A stretch of 9,879 nt of DNA, taken from the NCBI GenBank assembly GCA_021163455.1, contig JAGGWT010000090.1, positions 1-9,879 of the forward strand. Direction: 5' to 3'. Position numbers and translations under genes: made by a program. Of the stretch, positions 1 through 6,739 are shown one piece after another (positions within the stretch are counted from its first letter, which is position 1; each line of letters begins with the position of its first letter). A model generated the notes under the pieces. That model was not told where the DNA came from, searched no databases, and saw only the letters and a program-made list of their open reading frames with translations. Origin of the DNA: Thermoplasmata archaeon. GTDB taxonomy: Archaea > Thermoplasmatota > E2 > DHVEG-1 > B18-G2.

Positions 1-146
1 ACCAGTTTTTCTGGAGATGAAACGTCGAGCATATCTCTTAGATAAACTCTATTGCAGTGCTTGCAATGAAGAGAGCATGCTGTACCCGATAATGAGAGGG
101 ATGGAAATCTCGGCCAGACGTAGTATGCTTTGAAGGTTTTATTCAT
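1..146 (-). CDS. Biotin synthase-like radical SAM protein (LipS-like), N-terminal fragment
   Basis: This is the 5' end of a gene cut by the left edge; 48 complete codons are visible. The translation begins MNKTFKAYYVWPRFPSL and contains a radical SAM cluster motif, CSLHCKHC (Cys-x3-Cys-x2-Cys, residues 27-34), after the stretch SLSGTA. The pattern FPSxSxxGxxCxxxCxHC resembles the archaeal biotin synthase-related group (COG1856). From that group and a second one, the LipS1/LipS2 pair of Thermococcus was shown to build the lipoyl group. The ATG at 146 overlaps the last 8 bases of the upstream synthase gene and follows a near-perfect GGAGGTG ribosome site (157-163). It is therefore the third gene of an operon with lplA. 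The radical SAM assignment is firm. The LipS role is inferred from the motif context and the lplA neighbour. Another biotin- or cofactor-type radical SAM enzyme remains possible because only the N terminus is seen. Confidence 0.8.
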   Translation of the reverse strand, partial: MNKTFKAYYVWPRFPSLSLSGTACSLHCKHCNRVYLRDMLDVSSPEKL

Positions 147-1338
147 ATACTTTTTTCACCTCCATAGCCATTCTTATGAGATCATCATCGGAGAGTCTTC
201 CTTTCTTCTCGCCCTCGAGTTTAACCCTATCAATAAGCATGTTGATCTCGTCTTCATCCATCTCTATTCCCAGTTCCCTGAGTTTTGCCTCTATAACATG
301 TCTCCCGCTGTGTTTCCCTATGATGATTCTCCTCCTGTTCCCAACGATTCTTGGATCTATGGGCTCATAGGTCCTCGGATTTCTCATGACCGCGGCGACA
401 TGGATTCCTGATTCGTGGGAGAATACATTCTCTCCGACAAATGGATGGGTGAGGGGAACATCCACGCCAGCGTATTTTGATACCATTTCTGAAAGTTCTT
501 TCAGTCGAGTTGTGTCTATCCCTAAATCTATGCCATAAAGGTACTGGAGGGCCATGACTATCTGCTCGAGAGGAACGTTACCCGCTCTCTCCCCCCATCC
601 ATGAACCGTAGCGCAGACATACCTCGCTCCACATTTCAAGGCGGTTAATGCGTTGGCTAAGGAGAGACCAAAATCATTATGCAGATGTGCAGAAACGGGT
701 AGAGAGGTAAACCTGCACATCTCGGAGAAAAGATATTCTATGCCCTCAGGTGTTGTACATCCGAGAGTATCTGTAAACCCAACGCGCCTGGCGCCGGCGT
801 TTTCTGCGGTTCTTACGAGTAGTTTGAGAGTATCCATGGGTGTTCTCGTGCTATCCTCGGTGCTGAAACTTGGTATTACGCCATGCGCCTTCACGTAATC
901 TATGGATTCCTCGATCTTTCTCACGATCTCATCGATGGTCATGTTGAGTTTGTATTTTAGGTGAATGGGAGATGAGGCGATGAAGAGGAGGATTACATCA
1001 ACATCCGCCCTTATCGCAGCGTCGATGTCTTCTTTTTTTAATCTTGAAAGAGCAAGAATTCTTGCATTCAAACCTTGCTGTGCTATGGTCTTGACGGTTT
1101 TGAGTTCTCTTTCAGATATCGCTGGAAATCCTGCCTCTATCTCTTTTATCCCGATCTCGTCGAGAAGTATCGCTATGTCCAGTTTCTGCTCCGGAGTGAA
1201 AGCTATTCCGGGCATCTGCTCTCCATCTCTCAGCGTGGAGTCATAGATTATGATATCCTTTCCCCACGGAAAATGAACCTTCTGGTTGTATGAGCTTAAG
1301 GCAACATCATCGCATGAAATTCCACTCATCCCTGCCAT
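139..1338 (-). CDS. Homocitrate synthase / isopropylmalate synthase family (AksA/LeuA-like)
   Basis: This 399-residue enzyme belongs to the family that condenses acetyl-CoA with a 2-oxoacid, the first step of leucine, isoleucine (citramalate), lysine/homocitrate or coenzyme B chain elongation. Family motifs are visible: DSTLRDGEQMPG (33-44, catalytic Arg37 and metal-ligand Asp38), HLHNDFG (218-224, metal-binding His218 and His220), GWGERAGN (247-254), HESGIH (308-313) and GKHSGR (341-346). The protein ends soon after the catalytic and short linker domains. It lacks the roughly 100-residue C-terminal feedback domain of LeuA/CimA, so it matches the length of AksA/NifV/homocitrate synthases. Its first 31 bases overlap lplA, and its stop overlaps the next radical SAM gene. 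ATG 1338 was kept; ATG 1329 has a better-spaced GAGGT (9 bases) and is a serious alternative. Family membership is certain. The substrate cannot be read from the sequence, and no leuB/C/D-like gene is nearby. Confidence 0.9.
   Translation of the reverse strand: MAGMSGISCDDVALSSYNQKVHFPWGKDIIIYDSTLRDGEQMPGIAFTPEQKLDIAILLDEIGIKEIEAGFPAISERELKTVKTIAQQGLNARILALSRLKKEDIDAAIRADVDVILLFIASSPIHLKYKLNMTIDEIVRKIEESIDYVKAHGVIPSFSTEDSTRTPMDTLKLLVRTAENAGARRVGFTDTLGCTTPEGIEYLFSEMCRFTSLPVSAHLHNDFGLSLANALTALKCGARYVCATVHGWGERAGNVPLEQIVMALQYLYGIDLGIDTTRLKELSEMVSKYAGVDVPLTHPFVGENVFSHESGIHVAAVMRNPRTYEPIDPRIVGNRRRIIIGKHSGRHVIEAKLRELGIEMDEDEINMLIDRVKLEGEKKGRLSDDDLIRMAMEVKKVYE
157..163 (-). promoter_or_regulatory. 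Strong Shine-Dalgarno site inside the upstream gene
   Basis: Minus strand reads GGAGGTG, 10 bases before the ATG at 146. It lies within the last codons of the synthase gene and fixes the start of the truncated radical SAM gene. The overlap suggests translational coupling. Confidence 0.75.
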
Positions 1339-2020
1339 ACCTCTCCTCTATCAATCTCTCTACAAGTTCCTTCTCATACTCGCCCAACTCACCTCTCACG
1401 AACTCTGCATCCATACTTTCTCCAAACTTCTTGATCAGCATCTCTTTCAACTCTTTGAAATCAACTTTCTTTCCCTCTCTTTCCAAACTCGTCACCTCAA
1501 TCTCTTTCCTCTTTATAAGAACCTTCCTCATAACATCAAGATCACTGCTCACTATAACGGTTCCATGGATCAGAACAACATTCCCTCTCACAAGCAGAGC
1601 TGAACCAGAGACCTTTCTACCATTCACCAGTATATCGTTCGGCTTCTTGTATTCGGCATTGAAACCAAATTCTTCAAGAGCGGTTCTTATAGAGTTGCAA
1701 ACCATTCCGAATATCTTCTCTGGATTCATGGTATCTGATCTGAAAATCAGGGCATAAATCAGGCAACCCTCATCGGTATATATGGTTCCTCCACCGCTCC
1801 TCCTCCTAACAATCACTATACCTCTCTTCCTGCATTCCTCCAGATCGATATCCTTCACGCTCTGCATCCTTCCAACCGATGCGCCTGGCGGATGCCTGCG
1901 ATAAAAATGCAAGGTGTTTGGAACTTTACCCTCAGATACTGCCCGAGAGATGGCATCATCTGCAGCTGTAACATAGTAAGGATGAGCAAGGTCAGTATCT
2001 ATCAATCTCCAAGTTTGCAC
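1307..2020 (-). CDS. lplA: Lipoate-protein ligase A / octanoyltransferase family
   Basis: The product attaches lipoate or octanoate to a lysine of lipoyl-domain proteins such as 2-oxoacid dehydrogenase E2 or glycine cleavage H. With the GTG start at 2020 it has 237 residues. The family signature RRRSGGGTIYTDEG lies at 72-85, and NDI-x-VNGRKVSGSA at 128-141 contains the conserved Lys136 that contacts the acyl-adenylate. The position after GGGxxx that is usually His (GGGAVFHD) is Thr82. There is no C-terminal accessory domain, as in the short Thermoplasma LplA that needs a separate LplB; no lplB is visible here. Octanoyltransferase (LipM-like) activity is an alternative. The reading frame stays open far upstream into the divergent gene, so GTG 2020 or GTG 2035 is the likely start. 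A TATA-like box (2043-2049) lies 26 bases before 2020. It is the first gene of the operon that continues into the synthase and the LipS-like gene. Confidence 0.88.
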   Translation of the reverse strand: MQTWRLIDTDLAHPYYVTAADDAISRAVSEGKVPNTLHFYRRHPPGASVGRMQSVKDIDLEECRKRGIVIVRRRSGGGTIYTDEGCLIYALIFRSDTMNPEKIFGMVCNSIRTALEEFGFNAEYKKPNDILVNGRKVSGSALLVRGNVVLIHGTVIVSSDLDVMRKVLIKRKEIEVTSLEREGKKVDFKELKEMLIKKFGESMDAEFVRGELGEYEKELVERLIEERYGRDEWNFMR

Positions 2021-2042
2021 AGTTAGAGCATGCACAATTTTG

Positions 2043-2049
2043 ATAAAAA
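2043..2049 (-). promoter_or_regulatory. TATA-like box for the lplA operon
   Basis: Minus strand TTTTTAT is centred 26 bases before the GTG at 2020, the spacing expected for a leaderless archaeal mRNA. The TATATA at 2064-2069 is symmetric and could instead serve a GTG at 2035 (31 bases). Which box is used is unresolved. Confidence 0.4.
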
Positions 2050-2057
2050 GGATACGC

Positions 2058-2070
2058 AAAAGATATATAG
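2058..2070 (+). promoter_or_regulatory. BRE/TATA box for the repeat surface protein
   Basis: AAAAGATATATAG combines an A-rich upstream element with TATATA (2064-2069). The box is centred 27 bases before the GTG at 2094, so transcription would begin at or near that start codon. This supports the 2094 start over the upstream in-frame TTG at 2040. Confidence 0.6.
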
Positions 2071-2093
2071 ACATCAAAACTCTCCACCGGACA

Positions 2094-4847
2094 GTGAGGA
2101 GGAAAGCCCTGACAGCAGTAATCCTTTCGCTTCTTGTTCTTACCTGTGTCCAGGTAGCCAAATCCCAGGTTTTGGAATTTGGGCAGGAATTGAAAACAGA
2201 GCCGTTTGTTGTCGAAGGTGAAAAGCTCAGTGTATTTGTGGGTTGTTCTGGAGAAGGAATAAGTAATGTGGATGTTTATATTGAAGGTGGAGGTATAATT
2301 TCTCTGCATGCGATAACGAATGAATCGGGTTATGCGAATTTCGATATTCCCGAGGTTAATATATCGGTACCATGCAGACTGAGGGCTGAAAAGGAAGGAT
2401 ATACAGGTGCGGAGATGAACATAACCATAGTGAACCTCCCAAAACTGTACGTGGTGTGTCCTGAAGTCGTGGAGGAAGGTGAGACAATAGAACTCAGGGT
2501 TGTTGATGAGGGTATGAATGGAGTTCCGAATGCGATTCTTTCCATCAACAATGAGGATGTTTTTACAGATGAAAATGGCACCTACACGTTCAATGCGCCC
2601 CAGGTTGGTTTCCCCACACCGGTTATACTCTCTGCAAGAAAGGAAGGATACGAAGATTCTGATGAGATAAAGATCTGGATTGCAGATAATAGAAGTTCCT
2701 CTCTGGAAGCTCCGGTATATGTGCATGAAGGAGAGTATTTTGATATCACGTACAGTGGCAAGGAAAAGACAAAGATATGCTTCAATGGAAGTTTCTTTGA
2801 TGGTAACAGCATTACCGTGAAAGCGCCCTACGTTGAGGAAACAAAAAGTATTCAAATAAATGTATACGATGAAAATTTGTCCCTGATAGATTACAGGTTT
2901 GTTATCGTGGTTGATAACAAAACGCGGGGTTTGATTGTTTCACCTTCCACTGTTTCTGAGAATTCGTACTTCAATGTCTCTCTGTTTTCACTGTATGATG
3001 GAAAACCTTTATCTGGTGTGGAAATCCTTTTCAACGGAAACGTAAAGCTGACCGATTCTTCAGGCAACGTCTCTTTCATGGCTCCATACGCACAGGATGA
3101 TTACGAGTTATACAAGATAAGGTGCTATGATGATAATATTTCATGCGCGGAGAAATATATATGGATAAAGAAAACTGATAAATACAGTTTGATCATCCAT
3201 GGTCCTTCAACCGTCAGGTCCGGAGAAAATGTCTCTTTTTCTGTAACAGATGCGGATGGGAGAGGATTGTTCTCGGTCGTGATGTTCAACAATCAGAGTT
3301 ATCTTGCATGGAATGGGAGTGTCAGGATCCAGATGCCCTCTCTAAACGAGTCTAAATACATGTGCATAAAGGCAAAGAGTCCGGGATATTCTGAAGGTGA
3401 AAAGATCATTTATGTGATTGGTAGAGAGAATAAACTCCGGCTGGACTGTCCCGATTCTGTGGAAGAAGGGGAGGATTTTCTTGTAAAGGTAGAAGATGAG
3501 GAAGGCAACCCTGTAAAGGGTGCCCGTGTATGGTTCAATTTTAGAGAATACGTATGTGATGAGTATGGAGAAGTAACATTGACCGCTCCGGATGTTCTTA
3601 TCAGCAAGAAATTCCTGGTGTACGCAGAAAAAGGGAACAATCTACCGGCATCAAAGTGGTTAACTGTTGTGAGTACTGGAATTGGCAAAAAATTTCTGAA
3701 AATCATCTCCCCTCTTGCTCTTTCTCCAATGGAAAAATTTCAGGTTAAGGTTGTAGATGAAAAGGGCAACGGTATAGGTGGTGTAGATATAAAGATGCAG
3801 TATGAAAATCTGGTCAAATATTTCAACACATGCGAGAATGGTTCAGCGTTCCTTACTTCTCCACCAATGATGAGCGATGATACATTTACAATAACCGCAA
3901 CAAAGGATGGTTATGTTACAGACAGTGTGGTCATCCATCTGTACGAGACCAGTCCAACCCTTTCAGATTTAAAGATATCTGTTTCTCAGACGACAGTTGA
4001 GGAAGGGAGAGATTTTATTGTCAAGATAGAGGATGAAAGTGGAGAGCCGGTAGAAGGTGCTTTACTTTACATTGATGGAAGGATGTACCATGATACGAGC
4101 GATGAGAATGGTATAATAGCTTGCAGGGCACCATACGTGGAGATAGATAGAAGTTGTTTCATCTATGCGTTGAAGGAAGGGTACAATTTTGGTTGTACGT
4201 GGATGGAGGTAACGAATCGCGCAGAGATTGAAGAGCCTCTGAATATCGAAGCAAATGATACCGTTTACGAAGGTAAGAGATTCACCGTCAAGGTAGAAGA
4301 CCTGTCAGGAAATCCTGTAAAGGGTGTGGTTGTCTGGTTTGGCTCTCTAAAAGAGAAAACAGATAATGATGGTACAGTAAGTTTCACGGCGCCCTCCGTC
4401 AAAGAGGATACATACATGCTGCTCGGTGTCAGTTCAAACAGATACTCTCCATGTTACAAACTCATTAAAGTCATTGATAGATACAAGGAAGTTGCTCTGG
4501 AGATATGTGTGCCTCCAAAGCTTATGGAGAAAGAGGATATTGATATTGTCGTCAGGGATGTATATGGATATCTGATAGACAATGCTACCATCATAATCAA
4601 CGGAGAAATAGCAGGTCACACCGATGAGAATGGTAAACTGAGGATCAAACTGCCGGAGGTAGACCATGACACAACAATTGATATACTGGCGGTCAAACCA
4701 GGTTATGTATCTGCCCATGAAGAGTTGCTGATAAAAAACAGAGGAAAAGGTTTCTTTGAAGAGAACTGGTTTCTGATACCAGCGATTATACTGATTTTTC
4801 TGGTTGCAGTTTTTGCTTACTTCTATTACCGGCAGTATATCATCTAA
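2094..4847 (+). CDS. Secreted, C-terminally anchored protein with ~10 Ig-like/CarboxypepD-reg-like repeats
   Basis: From GTG 2094 the product has 917 residues. It begins with a basic n-region and hydrophobic core (VRRKALTAVILSLLVLT), a typical signal peptide, and ends with a membrane segment at about 892-912 plus a short tail RQYII. Between them are about ten repeats of 75-92 residues. The repeat pattern is hydrophobic-strand, V-EEG-(E/K/R), VKVxDExGxPVxG, TDENG, APxV and often (A)xKxGY, which resembles Big_1/invasin or carboxypeptidase-regulatory beta-sandwich domains. At least eighteen N-x-S/T sequons (for example NGTY, NRSS, NVSL, NATI) suggest heavy glycosylation. More than a dozen cysteines are scattered, unusual for such domains. 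A longer start at TTG 2040 would place a basic stretch before the signal and lies over the promoter. A structural, adhesive or S-layer-associated role is inferred; no catalytic motif is seen. Confidence 0.85.
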   Translation: MRRKALTAVILSLLVLTCVQVAKSQVLEFGQELKTEPFVVEGEKLSVFVGCSGEGISNVDVYIEGGGIISLHAITNESGYANFDIPEVNISVPCRLRAEKEGYTGAEMNITIVNLPKLYVVCPEVVEEGETIELRVVDEGMNGVPNAILSINNEDVFTDENGTYTFNAPQVGFPTPVILSARKEGYEDSDEIKIWIADNRSSSLEAPVYVHEGEYFDITYSGKEKTKICFNGSFFDGNSITVKAPYVEETKSIQINVYDENLSLIDYRFVIVVDNKTRGLIVSPSTVSENSYFNVSLFSLYDGKPLSGVEILFNGNVKLTDSSGNVSFMAPYAQDDYELYKIRCYDDNISCAEKYIWIKKTDKYSLIIHGPSTVRSGENVSFSVTDADGRGLFSVVMFNNQSYLAWNGSVRIQMPSLNESKYMCIKAKSPGYSEGEKIIYVIGRENKLRLDCPDSVEEGEDFLVKVEDEEGNPVKGARVWFNFREYVCDEYGEVTLTAPDVLISKKFLVYAEKGNNLPASKWLTVVSTGIGKKFLKIISPLALSPMEKFQVKVVDEKGNGIGGVDIKMQYENLVKYFNTCENGSAFLTSPPMMSDDTFTITATKDGYVTDSVVIHLYETSPTLSDLKISVSQTTVEEGRDFIVKIEDESGEPVEGALLYIDGRMYHDTSDENGIIACRAPYVEIDRSCFIYALKEGYNFGCTWMEVTNRAEIEEPLNIEANDTVYEGKRFTVKVEDLSGNPVKGVVVWFGSLKEKTDNDGTVSFTAPSVKEDTYMLLGVSSNRYSPCYKLIKVIDRYKEVALEICVPPKLMEKEDIDIVVRDVYGYLIDNATIIINGEIAGHTDENGKLRIKLPEVDHDTTIDILAVKPGYVSAHEELLIKNRGKGFFEENWFLIPAIILIFLVAVFAYFYYRQYII

Positions 4848-5833
4848 TAGATAAAATTCAGACCGAGTTCTTTTGCTATTTCCAGGGCATCTCCATGTTC
4901 ACTCATTTTTAAAGGTCTGGAGATATCATCATACTTATATGCCTTGTACTCGGGTCTGTACTGAGCCATTATATTAACGAGAGCTTGAGGAGTGTTTTTG
5001 GAAATCCATTTCAATATTGGCTCCGTGCAGCATCTTATATGGTTGGGCATAACGAGGTGTCTTATCAGCATATCAGTTTGGCTGTATGCTATGCGATGAT
5101 TTCTCTCAACAATCTCCATGTACTTCTTCACCAGAGATAATCTCTCTGCACATCGATCATTTCCGTACTTAAAATCGGTGAGATACAGATCAATAATCCC
5201 ATCCAGTAACTTCATGGTTTCCAGAGAGCAGTACATGTTGGAATTCCATATCTGAGGTATGTTTTCATCACAGAATTTGAGAACTTTCAGTATATAGGGA
5301 AGATTTGGTGTTGGATCACCTCCGACCCAGTTCACATTGAGGGCGCCCTGCGCTCGCCTTGCTTTTATCATTTCAGCCAACCTCTGTGGCTCTATGTATA
5401 TTCCACAAATGTTCTGACTGATGTCCCAGTTCTGGCAAAATACACAATGAAAAGTACAGCCAGAGAAAAAGATGGTGTATGATGGTATCAGCATGTATTC
5501 CTCGCCGATATGGAGAAATTCGCTGGCTATACTCGCTTCCTTTACGCCGCATGCGCCTCTCTGCTCTGTTCTATCAACCCTGCATCTCCTTTCACAGAAT
5601 TCACATTTCCTGAATATTCTGTCTGCAATTTCTATCTTCAAATCCAGTAGGCTTTTTTCCGGGGAATCGACTATTCTGGGCTCTTTCAAAGATTTGTCAT
5701 GAATTTTCCATAGAGTCTGGATATCGTCACTTTTTGAAAACTCGACCTCTATGGATTTAGCTGTAAGATATCTCGCCTCTTCTTCCCCGTCCAGGATTCG
5801 TGCATACCTAGATAGTATGTTTCTCCAGTTCAC
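4844..5833 (-). CDS. COG1313/PflX-like radical SAM protein (pyruvate formate-lyase activase homologue)
   Basis: This 329-residue protein carries two cysteine clusters. CEFCERRC at 77-84 with Cys95 (Cys-x2-Cys-x3-Cys-x10-Cys) probably binds a second metal or Fe-S centre. FFSGCTFHCVFCQNWDISQ at 122-140 holds the radical SAM Cys-x3-Cys-x2-Cys (126, 130, 133). NVNWVGGDPTP, LTDFKYG and RHLVMPNH are hallmarks of the COG1313 group, whose substrate is unknown. An N-terminal extension of about 75 residues precedes the cysteines. The start is GTG 5833, 28 bases from a TATA box. It is a single gene, divergent from taw2 and convergent with the repeat protein, whose stop codon it overlaps. No glycyl-radical enzyme is present, so an activase function is only analogy. 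It lacks the wyosine-synthase (Taw1) signature, despite sitting beside taw2. Confidence 0.88.
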   Translation of the reverse strand: MNWRNILSRYARILDGEEEARYLTAKSIEVEFSKSDDIQTLWKIHDKSLKEPRIVDSPEKSLLDLKIEIADRIFRKCEFCERRCRVDRTEQRGACGVKEASIASEFLHIGEEYMLIPSYTIFFSGCTFHCVFCQNWDISQNICGIYIEPQRLAEMIKARRAQGALNVNWVGGDPTPNLPYILKVLKFCDENIPQIWNSNMYCSLETMKLLDGIIDLYLTDFKYGNDRCAERLSLVKKYMEIVERNHRIAYSQTDMLIRHLVMPNHIRCCTEPILKWISKNTPQALVNIMAQYRPEYKAYKYDDISRPLKMSEHGDALEIAKELGLNFIY

Positions 5834-5857
5834 AGATAAAATTAAAATGAAATTAAA

Positions 5858-5872
5858 TTAAAAAGTTTTTAA
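5858..5872. promoter_or_regulatory. Nearly palindromic bidirectional promoter
   Basis: The run from 5858 to 5872 reads TTAAAAA-G-TTTTTAA, a perfect inverted repeat about one central base. TTTTTAA on the plus strand (5866-5872) is centred 31 bases before the taw2 ATG at 5900. TTTTTAA on the minus strand (5858-5864) is centred 28 bases before the GTG at 5833. Each half can therefore act as a TATA box for one divergent gene, giving short or leaderless mRNAs. Confidence 0.6.
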
Positions 5873-5899
5873 TGACAGAAGATTGCTTCATATCAAAAG

Positions 5900-6739
5900 A
5901 TGAGGAAAACACCATACGAGATTATAAGAGAAAAATTGTCCGGCCTGATACCTGCAAATTTACTGGATTTTCTACCCAGAAAATGGGAGAAACTTGGAGA
6001 TGTTCTTATTGTGAAATTCCCGGAATGTTTGAAGGAATATAAAGTGGAGATAGCCAGGGTATATGCAGATGTTCTGAAGTGCAAATCCGTTCTTGAGGAT
6101 GTAGGAGGTATACAGGGAGAATTGAGGGTGCCAGAGTTCAGATTAATTTATGGAGACAAGAATACAGAAACCATACATGTCGAGAATGGGATCAGATTCA
6201 AACTTGATCCACAGAAGATAATGTTTTCCTCGGGAAATAAGGGCGAGAGAATAAGGATGGCAACGATATCCAATGAGAGGGAAGTTGTAGTAGACATGTT
6301 CGCTGGAATCGGGTATTTTTCCATACCCATGGCTGTATACAGCAGACCAGAAAGGATATATGCAATAGAGAAGAATCCTGTTGCATACAGGTATCTGGAG
6401 GAAAACGTCGTACTGAACCATGTCAGCGATATCGTAAAACCTGTTTTTGGGGATAATAGAAAAGTTACACCGAAAGGTGTTGCTGATAGAGTAATAATGG
6501 GGTATCTCAAGAACACCCATCTCTATCTGCCGTATGCCATAGAAGCATTGAAAGGATCTGGGATCATTCACTACCATGAGATTTGTCCAAATGAGCTTAT
6601 CCCGAACAGACCGGTCAGAAGATTGAAAGAAAACGCAGAAAGATACGGGATGGAGGTTGAGGTAATAAATATAAAAAGGGTGAAATCCTTTGCACCAGGA
6701 GTGAGCCATATCGTCGTGGATGCAAGGTTGATTAGATGA
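5900..6739 (+). CDS. taw2: tRNA-Phe 4-demethylwyosine(37) aminocarboxypropyltransferase Taw2
   Basis: Taw2 transfers the 3-amino-3-carboxypropyl group of S-adenosylmethionine to carbon 7 of the wyosine base at position 37 of tRNA-Phe, next to the anticodon. The 279-residue protein has the Trm5/TYW2 layout: an N-terminal domain (to about 75), then a Rossmann methyltransferase-like domain with VVVDMFAGIGYFSIP (129-143), the acidic AIEKNP (155-160), GDNR (184-187) and RVIMGY (197-202). Trm5 methylases carry an N/D-x-P-type motif where this protein has IMGY, which together with IHYHE (223-227) points to Taw2. The C terminus FAPGVSHIVVDA is typical. ATG 5900 is preceded by a TATA box. The stop overlaps tsr3 by 4 bases (ATGA). 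Taw1 and other wyosine enzymes are not in the window. Confidence 0.93.
   Translation: MRKTPYEIIREKLSGLIPANLLDFLPRKWEKLGDVLIVKFPECLKEYKVEIARVYADVLKCKSVLEDVGGIQGELRVPEFRLIYGDKNTETIHVENGIRFKLDPQKIMFSSGNKGERIRMATISNEREVVVDMFAGIGYFSIPMAVYSRPERIYAIEKNPVAYRYLEENVVLNHVSDIVKPVFGDNRKVTPKGVADRVIMGYLKNTHLYLPYAIEALKGSGIIHYHEICPNELIPNRPVRRLKENAERYGMEVEVINIKRVKSFAPGVSHIVVDARLIR

Noticed and set aside
1290..1757. Plus-strand open frames over lplA
   Set aside because: Serine/leucine-rich translations antisense to a clear LplA-family gene; they are shadows.
2094..2180. Lipoprotein signal (VLTC) in the repeat protein
   Set aside because: The residue before Cys is Thr rather than Gly/Ala/Ser, and the protein already has a C-terminal membrane anchor.
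1992..2855. Minus-strand 287-codon open frame
   Set aside because: It lies antisense to the repeat protein, whose signal peptide and domain pattern are convincing, and its translation has no recognisable motif.
4844..5833. Wyosine synthase Taw1, because taw2 is adjacent
   Set aside because: The cysteine spacing and the GGDPTP and FKYG motifs belong to COG1313; the Taw1 signature around its CxxxCxxC is absent.
6143..6709. Minus-strand 188-codon open frame over taw2
   Set aside because: Antisense to a gene with all Taw2 motifs; the translation is Cys/Tyr-rich and featureless.
5900..6739. tRNA guanine-N1 methyltransferase Trm5
   Set aside because: The motif after the Rossmann domain is IMGY plus IHYHE rather than the N/D-x-P type of Trm5, so Taw2 fits better.
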